Shown in pieces: positions 46,006-54,595 of a stretch of DNA of 64,000 bases. Source of the stretch: Luteimicrobium xylanilyticum (GTDB lineage: Bacteria > Actinomycetota > Actinomycetes > Actinomycetales > Cellulomonadaceae); assembly GCF_009429125.1 (NCBI RefSeq), contig NZ_CP045529.1:1426001-1490000 (forward strand), in the 5' to 3' direction. The translations under genes were made by a program, and so were the position numbers. A model generated the notes under the pieces. The model was not told where the DNA came from, did no database searches, and saw only the letters and a list, made by a program, of their open reading frames with translations. The stretch's first letter is position 1; the number at the start of each line of letters is the position of its first letter.

Positions 46006-46386
46006 GGACGACTCCTTCGTAGCAAGCGGTCGGTCGCGCGCGGGCCGGGTACGGTGCGCGCGAACGGCGCGGCGGGTGGGCCGCAGCCACGGTCGATCAT
46101 CCCACGCTGGCCGTGGGGTGACCGAGGGGATTCGCCGACGGTGACGCTGGCCGCGCCGACGGTGACGTGGTCGGGTCGAGCACGCGATCACGCACCGTCC
46201 GCTGCGCCGAGCACGCGGAGCACCCCCTCTTCGACGGCGGGACAGGTGGTGGGCGCCGGTCGCTGCGCTGGGTGGAGCGCCGCCGTCGGTGGAATACGTG
46301 GATGCGGTGGGGATGTTGCGAGCGTTGCGGGTGGCTTGGTGGCCGCCCGCACCGTCCCGCACACCTCACTCAGCGAGGAGCCTCCC
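46006..46386. other. Intergenic region between pepN and the nitroreductase-like gene
   Basis: 380 bases between divergent genes. It holds the pepN and downstream-gene ribosome sites. I see no palindrome, tRNA or supportable small gene in it; the long open frames that cross it are antisense shadows. Confidence 0.4.
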
Positions 46387-47013
46387 GTGACCGAGACCAC
46401 CACCGTCGACCCGACGACCATCGCCGACTTCTGGTTCGACCCCGTGTGCCCCTGGGCGTGGATGACGAGCCGGTGGATGGGCGAGGTCGAGCAGGTGCGC
46501 GACGTGCAGGTGCGGTGGCACGTCATGAGCCTCGCGGTGCTCAACGAGGGGCGTGACCTGCCCGACGGCTACCGCGAGCTGATGGACAAGGCGTGGGGGC
46601 CAGTGCGTGTCGTGATCGCCGCTCAGGCCGAGCACGGCGACGACGTCGTCAAGCCCCTCTACGACGCGATCGGCACCCGGCTGCACCCGGGCGGACGCAA
46701 GGACTACGACGCCGTGGTCCGTGAGGCCCTCGCCGAGGTCGGCCTGCCGGAGTCGCTCGCCGACGCGGCGACTTCCGACGCCTACGACGAGCGCCTCCGC
46801 GCCTCGCACACCGACGGGATCTCGCGCGTCGGCGAGGACGTCGGCACCCCGGTCGTCGCCTTCGGCGGCGTCGCGTTCTTCGGACCCGTGGTGACGCCCG
46901 CGCCGAAGGGCGAAGCCGCAGGTCGGCTGTGGGACGGTGCCGTGCTCGTCGCCTCGACACCCGGCTTCTTCGAGCTCAAGCGCACCCGCACCCAAGGGCC
47001 CGTCTTCGACTGA
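46387..47013 (+). CDS. DsbA-fold mycothiol-dependent nitroreductase homologue (Rv2466c-like), CPWA variant
   Basis: A 208-residue thioredoxin/DsbA-fold protein. [62 protein letters not shown] and the ending FFELKRTRT follow Mycobacterium tuberculosis Rv2466c closely, as I recall that protein. Rv2466c has a CPWC active site; here Cys21 is kept but the second position is Ala24, leaving a one-cysteine site. Reaction with mycothiol by a single-thiol route is still conceivable. GAGGAG precedes the GTG. Confidence 0.88.
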   Translation: MTETTTVDPTTIADFWFDPVCPWAWMTSRWMGEVEQVRDVQVRWHVMSLAVLNEGRDLPDGYRELMDKAWGPVRVVIAAQAEHGDDVVKPLYDAIGTRLHPGGRKDYDAVVREALAEVGLPESLADAATSDAYDERLRASHTDGISRVGEDVGTPVVAFGGVAFFGPVVTPAPKGEAAGRLWDGAVLVASTPGFFELKRTRTQGPVFD

Positions 47014-47139
47014 TCCGTCCGGGGTGTCCCACCCGTCGGCGCCTCACCGGTCGGTACCACTTGTCCGGTAGCGACCATTTGGCGCCGGTGGGTGGTCGCG
47101 TGTCATGCTGCCCGGTGACCCCGCCAGGAAGGAGCGTGG

Positions 47140-48279
47140 ATGTCGGGCACCGACCCCACCACCCCGCACCCGACCGAGACCGCCGCGCCTGTGCCCCCGC
47201 CACCGGCGCCGCCGGTCGCCGTGCCGCCGGCACGGCGGACCGCGCCGGCCGTGCCCGTCGGCGGGTCGGCGCAGGCCGCCCCCGACGACGCCCCCACGAG
47301 CCTCATGCCGGCGCTCGCGACGCGGCCCCCGTCGTCGACCCAGGACCGGGCCGACGCCACCCGCGTGGCGGCCCCGCTGCGGCCCGTCCCTGGTGACCCG
47401 GACCCGACCAGCCACCTGGCGCCGACGCCGAGCACCGCGCCGGCCGCCGCCCCGGTCCCCACCCGGACGCCGTCGTACTCGGCACGCCGTGCGCCCGCGA
47501 CGCCGCCCGCCGGCCCATATGGAGGGCTGTACGCGGACCCGCTGGGCGTCCAGGGCGGGACCGTGCCGCCACCGGACGAGCAGCCCGACGCCGAGGCGAC
47601 CCGGGTCGCCGGGCCGCTCCCCGTCCCCCCGGCCCCGGCCGCGGCGACGCAGCCTCCGGCACCTCCGACCGCGGCGACGCAGCCTCCGGCCCCTCCGGCC
47701 GCGGAGCCGCAGCCGGCGCTCGCCGCGGCTCCCCGCACGCCCCCGGCCCGCGCCACGGCCACGACCCGCCGCGCCGAGCCGCGCGTGGTCGTCCTCGGCG
47801 GTGTCGTCGGGGTGCTCGTGGTGGTCGCGGTGGTCCTGGGCTTCACCCTGTTCGGCGGTTCCGGCTCACCGGCGGCGACGCCCTCGGCGGCCGCGACGTC
47901 GGACACGGGCAAGAACACCGAGCCGGTCGTCACCGAGCGGTTCGCGGCGCCCAGCCGCAACATCACGTGCTCGATGACCGCGACCGAGGCCAGGTGCGCG
48001 ATCGCCGAGCTCGCGAAGAAGCCGGCGCCCGTCGACGGGTGCGACGGCACGGTCGGCTACGTCGTCACGCTCAACGCCGAGGGCAAGGTCGACACCCCGT
48101 GCGTCGCGCCCTCGGACCAGCCGAAGGCGGCGTCGTCCGGGACCGAGCCGCTGGCCTACGGCAAGTCCGTCCGCATGGGCAAGCTCGTCTGCTCGAGCTC
48201 GGAGACCGGGGTGGAGTGCCGCTCCAAGGGGACGGGCGGCGGCTTCACGATCGCGCGGGCCGGCATCAGGACGCTCTGA
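47140..48279 (+). CDS. Pro/Ala-rich single-span membrane protein with extracytoplasmic Cys domain
   Basis: A 379-residue protein. Residues 1-215 are a cytoplasmic low-complexity region rich in Pro, Ala and Thr, with the tandem unit AATQPPAPP repeated near 166-185. A single span (VVVLGGVVGVLVVVAVVLGFTLF, about 222-245) leads to an outside domain of about 110 residues with four Cys (ITCSM, ARCAI, DGCDG, TPCVA) plus two later (KLVCSS, VECRS), likely three disulfides. The ending resembles the actinobacterial DUF6636-like fold (F-A-A-P-S-x-N-I-x-C), only loosely. AAGGAGCG precedes the ATG. Function unknown. Confidence 0.75.
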   Translation: MSGTDPTTPHPTETAAPVPPPPAPPVAVPPARRTAPAVPVGGSAQAAPDDAPTSLMPALATRPPSSTQDRADATRVAAPLRPVPGDPDPTSHLAPTPSTAPAAAPVPTRTPSYSARRAPATPPAGPYGGLYADPLGVQGGTVPPPDEQPDAEATRVAGPLPVPPAPAAATQPPAPPTAATQPPAPPAAEPQPALAAAPRTPPARATATTRRAEPRVVVLGGVVGVLVVVAVVLGFTLFGGSGSPAATPSAAATSDTGKNTEPVVTERFAAPSRNITCSMTATEARCAIAELAKKPAPVDGCDGTVGYVVTLNAEGKVDTPCVAPSDQPKAASSGTEPLAYGKSVRMGKLVCSSSETGVECRSKGTGGGFTIARAGIRTL

Positions 48280-48298
48280 CCGCGCGGACGCGGCCCTG

Positions 48299-48346
48299 AC
48301 GCACGATGCGGGACCCGGCGGCGTGGCCGGGTCCCGCATCGTGCGT
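48299..48346. terminator. Hairpin with 21-bp perfect stem between convergent genes
   Basis: Arms 48299-48319 and 48326-48346 are exact complements (starting ACGCACGATGCGG) with loop GGCGTG. It lies between the Pro-rich membrane-protein gene and the M13 peptidase and can stop both. Confidence 0.7.
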
Positions 48347-48357
48347 CCTGACGGCGG

Positions 48358-50403
48358 CTACCAGATCCGCACGCGGTCCGCGGGGTCGAGGTAGAGCGCA
48401 TCCCCGGGCACGACGTCGAACGCCTCGTAGAACTCGCCCACGTTCCGCACGACCCCGTTGCAGCGGAACTCGTCGGGGGAGTGCGGGTCCATCGACAGGC
48501 GGCGGCGGACCTCCTCGTCGCGTCCCTTGGTGCGCCACACCTGCGCCCACCCGAGGAAGACGCGCTGGAGTGCGGTGAACCCGTCGATCGTGGGCGCGCC
48601 GGCAGCGTCGTCGAGGTCGCCGTCGGGCTGTCCGGTGACCGCGATCCGGTACGCCGTGATCGCGATCGACAGGCCGCCGAGGTCGCCGATGTTCTCGCCG
48701 ATCGTGAGGCCGCCGTTGACGTGCGGCCCGTCGGGTCCGAGCTGCTGCGGCACGAAGGCGTCGTACTGGGCTATCAGCGCCGACGTCCGCTTCTCGAACT
48801 CGACCCGGTCCTCGTCGGTCCACCAGCTCTCGAGCCGGCCCGCACCGTCGTACTTGGAGCCCTGGTCGTCGAACCCGTGCCCGATCTCGTGCCCGATCAC
48901 GGCGCCGATGCCGCCGTAGTTGACGGCGTCGTCGGCATCGGGGTCGAAGAACGGCGGGCGCAGGATCGCTGCCGGGAACACGATCTCGTTCATGCCCGGG
49001 TTGTAGTAGGCGTTGACCGTCTGCGGGGTCATGAACCACTCGTCGCGGTCGATCGGCTTCCCGATCTTGTGCAGCTCGCGGTCCTGCTCGAAGGCGTGCG
49101 CCCGGCGGACGTTCCCGACGAGGTCGTCCCGCTCGACGACGAGCGACGAGTAGTCGCGCCACCGCGCCGGGTAGCCGATCTTCGGGGTGAACGCGTCGAG
49201 CTTCGCGAGGGCCTTGGTGCGGGTCTCCTCGCTCATCCAGTCGAGCCCGGAGATCGACGCGCGGTACGCCTCGACGAGGTTCCCGACGAGGGCGTCCATG
49301 CGGGCCTTGTGCGCCGGCGGGAAGTGCCGCTCGACGTAGACCTTGCCGACGGCCTCGCCGAGGGCCCCCTGGACGACCGTGACGCCGCGCTTCCAGCGGT
49401 CGCGGACCTGCTCGGTGCCCTGCAGGACCCGGCCGTAGAACGAGAAGTTCTCCTGGACGAACGCGTCCGACAGGTAGGGCGCGCGAGCCGAGGCGACGTG
49501 GAACGCCGCCCACAGCTTCCAGTCCTCGAGCGGGGCGTCCTGCCACACCGTGGCGAAGCCCTCGAGGAAGCTGGGCTCCCGGACGACGAGCCGGTCGAAC
49601 GCCCCTGGCGGGACCTCGAGCGCGCGAGCCCAGGCGTCCCAGTCGAAGTCCCCGGCGGTCCGCGCGAGCTCGGCCCAGGTCGTCGCGTTGTACGTGAGGT
49701 CGGCGTCACGGTCCTTGACGACGTCCCAGTGGTGGGACGCGAGCGACGTCTCGAGCGCCACGACGCGCGCGCCGGCGTCGGCCTGCGCGTCGGCGTCCGC
49801 GTCCGGGCCCAGCCACCCGGCGAGTGCCAGCAGGCGCCCGACGTGCGCCGCGTACTGCGCGCGGATCTCCGCGTACTGCTCCTCGCGGTAGTAGGCCTCG
49901 TCCGGCAGGCCGAGGCCGGACTGCGTGAGGTGGACGACGTAGCGCTCGGGGTCCTTGGCGTCGTTGTCGACGAAGAACGCGACGGCCGACAGGGCGCCCG
50001 TGCGCTGGAGCGCGCCGAGCGCCCCCGTGAGCTCGGCCTGGGTCGTCGCCTCGGCCACGAGGTCGAGGTCGGTGCGCAGCGGGGTGGCTCCGAGGCCCTC
50101 GACGGTCTCGGTGTCCATGAACGCGGCGAACAGGTCGCCGACCTTGCGCTCCTCGTCCGAACCGGCCCGGTCGGCCCGGGCGGCGGCGTCCTGGATGATC
50201 TCCCGGACCTGCTCCTCGGCCTCGTCGAAGAGGCGGCGGAAGGTGCCGTCCATCGCGCGGTCGGCCGGGATCCGGTGGGAGGCGATCCAAGGCCCGTTGA
50301 CGTGGCGGTAGAGGTCGTCCTGGGGTCGGGTGGCGGGGTCCAGCCCGTCGAGCTCGATGCCCGACGGCGCCGCGCCCGCGGCGGGGGAGGTGTCGGTCGT
50401 CAT
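48358..50403 (-). CDS. pepO: M13-family zinc endopeptidase (PepO/neprilysin-like)
   Basis: A 681-residue metallopeptidase cleaving peptides. NAYYNPGMNEIVFPAAIL, HEIGHGFDDQGSKYD (zinc His residues and catalytic Glu near 505-509) and GENIGDLGG (third zinc ligand Glu) are complete; the C-terminus YLDPADRVRIW replaces the Cys-x-x-W of mammalian members. No signal peptide or membrane anchor is present, so it is cytoplasmic. TAGCGT six bases before the ATG at 50403 fixes the start; a GTG at 50409 is rejected. Confidence 0.95.
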   Translation of the reverse strand: MTTDTSPAAGAAPSGIELDGLDPATRPQDDLYRHVNGPWIASHRIPADRAMDGTFRRLFDEAEEQVREIIQDAAARADRAGSDEERKVGDLFAAFMDTETVEGLGATPLRTDLDLVAEATTQAELTGALGALQRTGALSAVAFFVDNDAKDPERYVVHLTQSGLGLPDEAYYREEQYAEIRAQYAAHVGRLLALAGWLGPDADADAQADAGARVVALETSLASHHWDVVKDRDADLTYNATTWAELARTAGDFDWDAWARALEVPPGAFDRLVVREPSFLEGFATVWQDAPLEDWKLWAAFHVASARAPYLSDAFVQENFSFYGRVLQGTEQVRDRWKRGVTVVQGALGEAVGKVYVERHFPPAHKARMDALVGNLVEAYRASISGLDWMSEETRTKALAKLDAFTPKIGYPARWRDYSSLVVERDDLVGNVRRAHAFEQDRELHKIGKPIDRDEWFMTPQTVNAYYNPGMNEIVFPAAILRPPFFDPDADDAVNYGGIGAVIGHEIGHGFDDQGSKYDGAGRLESWWTDEDRVEFEKRTSALIAQYDAFVPQQLGPDGPHVNGGLTIGENIGDLGGLSIAITAYRIAVTGQPDGDLDDAAGAPTIDGFTALQRVFLGWAQVWRTKGRDEEVRRRLSMDPHSPDEFRCNGVVRNVGEFYEAFDVVPGDALYLDPADRVRIW

Positions 50404-50409
50404 GCGCAC

Positions 50410-50415
50410 ACGCTA
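50410..50415 (-). promoter_or_regulatory. -10 box of leaderless pepO
   Basis: TAGCGT on the reverse strand, six bases before ATG. Confidence 0.6.
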
Positions 50416-50469
50416 TGCCACGGTCGTCCCGGGGGCGGGCGCCCCCGGACGTACCGGGTCCGGGTGCGG

Positions 50470-50475
50470 CATGAT
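50470..50475 (+). promoter_or_regulatory. -10 box of leaderless rpiB
   Basis: CATGAT, six bases, then ATG. Confidence 0.45.
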
Positions 50476-50481
50476 GAGGGC

Positions 50482-50931
50482 ATGCGCGTCCACATCGCCT
50501 CCGACCACGCCGGATACGAGCTCAAGTCCTACCTCGTCGCCCACCTGCAGGCCTCGGGCCACGACGTGGTGGATCACGGGGCCCACGGGTACGACCGCGA
50601 GGACGACTATCCGTCGTTCTGCATCGAGGCCGGCGAGGCCGTGGTCGCCGACCCGGGGAGCCTCGGCGTCGTGATCGGTGGGTCGGGCAACGGGGAGCAG
50701 ATCGCTGCGAACAAGGTCACGGGCGTGCGTGCGGCCCTGGCCTGGAACACCGCGACGGCCGAGCTCGGCCGTCAGCACAACGACGCGAACGTCATCGCCG
50801 TGGGGGCCCGCCAGCACACCGTGGAGGACGCCACGGGCTTCGTCGACACGTTCCTCGCGACCCCGTTCTCGGGCGACGAGCGTCACGCGCGCCGGATCGG
50901 TCAGCTCGCCGACTACGAGGCGTCCCGCTGA
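50482..50931 (+). CDS. rpiB: Ribose-5-phosphate isomerase B
   Basis: A 149-residue isomerase of ribulose- and ribose-5-phosphate in the pentose-phosphate pathway. MRVHIASDHAGYELKSYL starts the RpiB fold; IGGSGNGEQIAANKV follows the family pattern but with Ser-Gly where many RpiB have the catalytic Cys (GTGIG): actinobacterial enzymes of this group use Glu in this loop instead, so the replacement is expected. HNDANVIAVGARQHT completes the site. Next gene 30 bases downstream in the same direction. Confidence 0.93.
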   Translation: MRVHIASDHAGYELKSYLVAHLQASGHDVVDHGAHGYDREDDYPSFCIEAGEAVVADPGSLGVVIGGSGNGEQIAANKVTGVRAALAWNTATAELGRQHNDANVIAVGARQHTVEDATGFVDTFLATPFSGDERHARRIGQLADYEASR

Positions 50932-50961
50932 CGGCGCGCGGCTGACCCGGCCGGACCGACC

Positions 50962-52068
50962 GTGCCCGAGGGCCATACCGTCCACCGGCTCGCGCGCGCC
51001 CTCACGGACCTGTTCGCGGGGCAGCGGCTGACCGTGACGAGTCCGCAGGGTCGGTTCTCGAGCGGCGCTGCTCGGCTCGACGGCCGGGTGCTCGCGGGCG
51101 CGAGCGCGTGGGGCAAGCAGCTTTTCGTGGACTTCGTGCCCGCCTCGGGCGTCGGCGCCGAACCCGAGCACGAGCCCGACGACGTCCGCACGCTCCGTGT
51201 CCACCTGGGGCTCTACGGGGCGTGGACGTTCGCGGGGGACGGGAGCGCCGTCGTCGTGCACGCGATCGGGGCGCCGCGCCGCAGGATCGGGGAGACCGAG
51301 ACGGTGCCCGTCGCGGCGGACGACGCGCCCGCCCCTCTGCCGCGGGGCGAGGGGTCGCCCGCGTCGGCGTCGGGCCCCGAGGGCGACGTGGCGCTCGAGC
51401 CCGTCGCCGACGAGCCCGTCGCGGACTGGCAGCCTCCCGCACCGCGGGGAGCCGTGCGGGTGCGCCTGCGCGGCGTCCACGCGGTCGCCGACCTGACGGC
51501 ACCCACGACGTGCGAGGTCCTCACGCCCGCCGAGGCTCGCGCCGTCGTCGAGCGTCTGGGCCCCGACCCGATCCGCTGGGGCGACGCCGTCCGCGCGGGC
51601 GCCGAGCCGGACCCGCACGACGACCCGCAGCGGTTCGTCGACGCCGTGCGCCGGTCGCGTACGCCCGTCGGCACGCGGCTCATGGACCAGGCCGTGGTCG
51701 CGGGAGTCGGCAACATCTACCGTGCCGAGGTGCTGTTCCGGGCACGCCTCGACCCCTTCCGGCCAGGCACGTCGGTGCCGGCCGAGGACCTGCGGGCCGT
51801 GTGGGACGACCTGGCCGGGCTCATGCTCGACGGCGTCCGGACCGGCGCGATCGTCACGACCCTCCCCGAGGACCGGGTCCCGGGCGGCACGACCGGGCGC
51901 CACCGGGTCCGGCAGAACAGCGACGCCGTGCCGGGCGCGGTCCCGTCGGACGCGTCGTTCTACGTCTACCACCGCGACGGGCTGCCGTGCCGCGTGTGCG
52001 GGAACCCGGTGCTCGTCCGCGAGGTCGCGGGCCGCAACCTCTACTGGTGCGCGACCTGCCAGCGTTGA
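50962..52068 (+). CDS. Fpg/Nei-family DNA glycosylase
   Basis: A 368-residue base-excision enzyme. After removal of Met, Pro2-Glu3 (PEGHTVHRLA) form the catalytic N-terminus; the GTG start at 50962 must therefore be right. The helix-two-turn-helix has MDQAVVAGVGNIYRAEVLFRA, and the zinc finger CRVCGNPVLVREVAGRNLYWCATCQ is complete. This matches endonuclease VIII (Nei) more than Fpg. An acidic, Pro-rich insertion of about 45 residues (about 112-157) splits the N-terminal domain, making it longer than the usual 270-290. Confidence 0.93.
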   Translation: MPEGHTVHRLARALTDLFAGQRLTVTSPQGRFSSGAARLDGRVLAGASAWGKQLFVDFVPASGVGAEPEHEPDDVRTLRVHLGLYGAWTFAGDGSAVVVHAIGAPRRRIGETETVPVAADDAPAPLPRGEGSPASASGPEGDVALEPVADEPVADWQPPAPRGAVRVRLRGVHAVADLTAPTTCEVLTPAEARAVVERLGPDPIRWGDAVRAGAEPDPHDDPQRFVDAVRRSRTPVGTRLMDQAVVAGVGNIYRAEVLFRARLDPFRPGTSVPAEDLRAVWDDLAGLMLDGVRTGAIVTTLPEDRVPGGTTGRHRVRQNSDAVPGAVPSDASFYVYHRDGLPCRVCGNPVLVREVAGRNLYWCATCQR

Positions 52069-52137
52069 CGACGGCGTCGGCGGGACGGCGGGCTCGGCGC
52101 GCCGCGGAAAGGCCGTGCGCGGGCCACCGTCGTCTGC

Positions 52138-52143
52138 CAGAGT
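52138..52143 (+). promoter_or_regulatory. Possible -10 box of the GNAT gene
   Basis: CAGAGT seven bases before the ATG. Confidence 0.35.
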
Positions 52144-52150
52144 CGACGCC

Positions 52151-53491
52151 ATGCCCCACCGCTCCGCACGCGCGCCCCTGCCCGACGGCTACGACTTCCG
52201 GCAGCTGACCGCGGACGACCTGCGCGACGTCCTGACCCTCGACGCCTGGGCCTTCCCCACCGGCAAGGACGTCGAGGCGCTCGCGGCCGAGCCGTCACCG
52301 CTGAGCTGGGACCGCGCCGTCGGCGTGGTCGCGGAGTCCGACGACTCGGATGCCGTGCCCGTGGACGGTGCTGTCCCCGTGCGCACCGAGCTCGTCGGGA
52401 TGCACGCGTCGTACCCGTTCACCCGGTTCCCCGTGCCCGGCGGCGTCGCCCCCGTCTCGGGGCTCACCTGGGTGGGCGTGCACCCCGCGCACCGGCGGCG
52501 CGGCATCCTCACCGCGATGATCGACGAGCACTTCCGCCGCTCGCTCCGGCGCCGCGAGCCCGTCTCGGCGCTCTTCGCGGCCGAGGCGGCGATCTACGGG
52601 CGGTTCGGCTACGGCAAGGCCGCGGACGACCTGCGCGTGACGATCCCGCGCGGTGCCGCCCTCCGCGACGTCCCCGGGGCGTCCGAGCACACCGTCCGCA
52701 TCGAGACGAGCGACTTCGACCGGCACGCCGCGCTCGTCGAGGACCTGCACGAGCGCGCCGGCGCCGACGTCGGCGGCTCGGGACTGAACCGGCCGGGGTG
52801 GGTCGGGCGCGAGACGCCCGAGCTGCAGCGCTACTTCTGGGCCGACACGCCGCTGCGCCGCGACGGCCGCGAGCCCGAGCGCATCGTGATCGTCGAGCGC
52901 GACGGAGAGCCGCGCGGGTACACGACGTTCCGTCGCAAGCTCGACTGGGAGCTCCAGGGGCCGCGCGGCCACGTGAGCGGGGGAGAGGTGGTCGCGCTCG
53001 ACGCCGCCGCCGCCCGAGCGCTGTGGGACGTCCTGCTCGACCTCGACCTGACCGACGACGTCCACCCCTTCATGATCCCGACCGACGACGTCGTCGCGCA
53101 GTGGCTCGTCGACCGGCGCAAGGCGACCCCGACGGCGTTCGACAACCTGTGGATCCGGGTCCTCGACGTCCCCACGGCGCTCGCCGCCCGCCAGTACGCG
53201 GCCGACGTGGACGTCGTCCTCGGCGTGCACGACGCGCGGCTCGCGGGCAACAGCGGGAGCTGGCGGCTGCGTGCCCGCGCGTTCACCGGGGGTGCAGAGG
53301 TCGTGCGCACGGACGAGCCGGCCGACGTGACGCTCGACGTGCGCGAGCTCGGCGCCGCGTACCTGGGGGGCGAGACGCTGGTCGCGTTGGCCGCGGCCGG
53401 GCTCGTCGCCGGACACCGGCCGGGGGCGCTCGCCCACGCGTCTGCGGCGTTCGCGTGGCCCGTCGCGCCGTGCTCGAGCTGGGTCTTCTGA
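52151..53491 (+). CDS. Eis-like GNAT acetyltransferase
   Basis: A 446-residue protein with the Eis architecture: an N-terminal GNAT domain (VSGLTWVGVHPAHRRRGILTAMI, the acetyl-CoA Q/R-x-x-G-x-A loop at about 98-120), a second degenerate GNAT domain, and a C-terminal sterol-carrier-like domain (about 345-446). It ends in Phe, the residue whose free carboxylate acts in catalysis in Eis. Such enzymes acetylate amines on aminoglycosides, peptides or proteins; the natural substrate here is unknown. Two bases separate it from the following methyltransferase. Confidence 0.88.
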   Translation: MPHRSARAPLPDGYDFRQLTADDLRDVLTLDAWAFPTGKDVEALAAEPSPLSWDRAVGVVAESDDSDAVPVDGAVPVRTELVGMHASYPFTRFPVPGGVAPVSGLTWVGVHPAHRRRGILTAMIDEHFRRSLRRREPVSALFAAEAAIYGRFGYGKAADDLRVTIPRGAALRDVPGASEHTVRIETSDFDRHAALVEDLHERAGADVGGSGLNRPGWVGRETPELQRYFWADTPLRRDGREPERIVIVERDGEPRGYTTFRRKLDWELQGPRGHVSGGEVVALDAAAARALWDVLLDLDLTDDVHPFMIPTDDVVAQWLVDRRKATPTAFDNLWIRVLDVPTALAARQYAADVDVVLGVHDARLAGNSGSWRLRARAFTGGAEVVRTDEPADVTLDVRELGAAYLGGETLVALAAAGLVAGHRPGALAHASAAFAWPVAPCSSWVF

Positions 53492-53493
53492 TC

Positions 53494-54249
53494 ATGCGCG
53501 ACTACGACGACCTCGTCTCGGAGGCCGCGGCCGCCGACGTCGACGGGTGGGACTTCTCGTGGCTCGCCGGCCGCGCCACGGAGGAGCGCCCGTCGTGGGG
53601 ATACGCGAGCCGTCTCGGGGCTGCGCTGCGCGGGGCCCGGTCGGCCCTCGACCTCCAGACGGGCGGCGGCGAGGTCCTCGCGACGGCGGCACGCTTTCCG
53701 CAGGTCATGGTCGCCACCGAGGGCTGGCCGCCCAACGCGGCCCGCGCGACGGCACTGCTGCACCCGCTCGGCTGCGCCGTCGTGACCGTCGACGACGGCG
53801 CGCCGCTCCCGTTCGCCGACGGTGCCTTCGAGCTCGTCACCAGCCGTCACCCGGTCGCGCCGCCGTGGGCCGAGATCGCGCGCGTGCTCGCACCGGGCGG
53901 CCGGTACCTGGCGCAGCACGTCGGGCCCGCGAGCGCCTTCGAGCTCATCGAGGTGTTCCTCGGCCCGCTCGGTGAGGACCATCGGCGCGGCCGTGACCCC
54001 TTCGCGGAGGCCGCCGAGGCGCGCGCCGCCGGGCTCGAGGTCACCGAGCTGCGGACCGAGCGGCTCAGGATCGAGATCGCCGACGTCGGCGCGGTCGTGT
54101 ACCTGCTGCGCAAGCTCGTGTGGTGGGTGCCCGGGTTCACCGTCGAGCGCTACGCCGCGGAGCTCCGCGCGCTCGACGCCCGGATCCGCCACGACGGGCC
54201 GTTCGTCGCGCACTCGAGCCGCACGCTCGTGGTCGCCGTCCGGGCCTAG
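53494..54249 (+). CDS. Class I SAM-dependent methyltransferase
   Basis: A 251-residue methyltransferase. The motif I glycine segment is DLQTGGGEVLATAARF (about residues 51-66), with ATEGWPPNAARA as the acidic/ribose site, DGAPLPFADGAFELVTSRHP as motif II/III and EIARVLAPGGRYLAQHVGPAS as the post-motif strand. Glu replaces Asp at the end of strand 2. The substrate is not evident. The ATG lies just two bases after the stop of the acetyltransferase, and its own TAG stop is the first half of the next gene's -10 box. Confidence 0.85.
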   Translation: MRDYDDLVSEAAAADVDGWDFSWLAGRATEERPSWGYASRLGAALRGARSALDLQTGGGEVLATAARFPQVMVATEGWPPNAARATALLHPLGCAVVTVDDGAPLPFADGAFELVTSRHPVAPPWAEIARVLAPGGRYLAQHVGPASAFELIEVFLGPLGEDHRRGRDPFAEAAEARAAGLEVTELRTERLRIEIADVGAVVYLLRKLVWWVPGFTVERYAAELRALDARIRHDGPFVAHSSRTLVVAVRA

Positions 54250-54252
54250 GCT
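54247..54252 (+). promoter_or_regulatory. -10 box of the ATL gene
   Basis: TAGGCT, six bases, then GTG; its TAG is the stop codon of the methyltransferase gene. Confidence 0.6.
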
Positions 54253-54258
54253 GCCCGC

Positions 54259-54588
54259 GTGGACGACGCCTACCTCGACGCGGTGCTCTCGGTCGTCGAA
54301 CGGGTCCCGGCCGGCCGCGCGACGACGTACGGGCTGATCGCCGAGTACCTGCGCGACCACTCCGACCCCGACCTGGGTGTCCGGGACCGCGGGGGCCCGC
54401 GTCAGGTCGGGACCGTCCTGGCCCGGGCGGGCAGCGGCGTGCCCTGGTGGCGCGTCGTCGATGCGACCGGACGCCCGCCCGTGCGGCACCGTGTCCGCGC
54501 CCTCGACGAGCTCCGTGCCGAGGGGTGCCCGCTCACCGCCGACGGCGCCCGAGTCCGCCTGCGTGACGCCGTCTGGCTGCCGGACTGA
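54259..54588 (+). CDS. Alkyltransferase-like (ATL) DNA-binding protein
   Basis: A 109-residue protein of the MGMT C-terminal fold: VVERVPAGRATTYGLIAEYL is the DNA-binding helix-turn-helix, GPRQVGTVLARAG the arginine-finger helix. In place of the PCHR of alkyltransferases it has PWWR (Trp63, Trp64), so it cannot accept alkyl groups. ATL proteins bind O6-alkylguanine and hand it to nucleotide-excision repair; this role is carried over from the family. It is complete at normal ATL length. Confidence 0.92.
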   Translation: MDDAYLDAVLSVVERVPAGRATTYGLIAEYLRDHSDPDLGVRDRGGPRQVGTVLARAGSGVPWWRVVDATGRPPVRHRVRALDELRAEGCPLTADGARVRLRDAVWLPD

Positions 54589-54595
54589 GCGAGGA

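Noticed and set aside
43594-46386. Forward frame extending the nitroreductase-like gene far upstream
   Set aside because: It is antisense to pepN; the GTG at 46387 has a GAGGAG site and gives the family N-terminus.
47630-47710. Possible minisatellite in the Pro-rich gene
   Set aside because: Only two near-identical copies of a 30-base unit (AATQPPAPP), part of the coding low-complexity region, so I do not call it a separate repeat.
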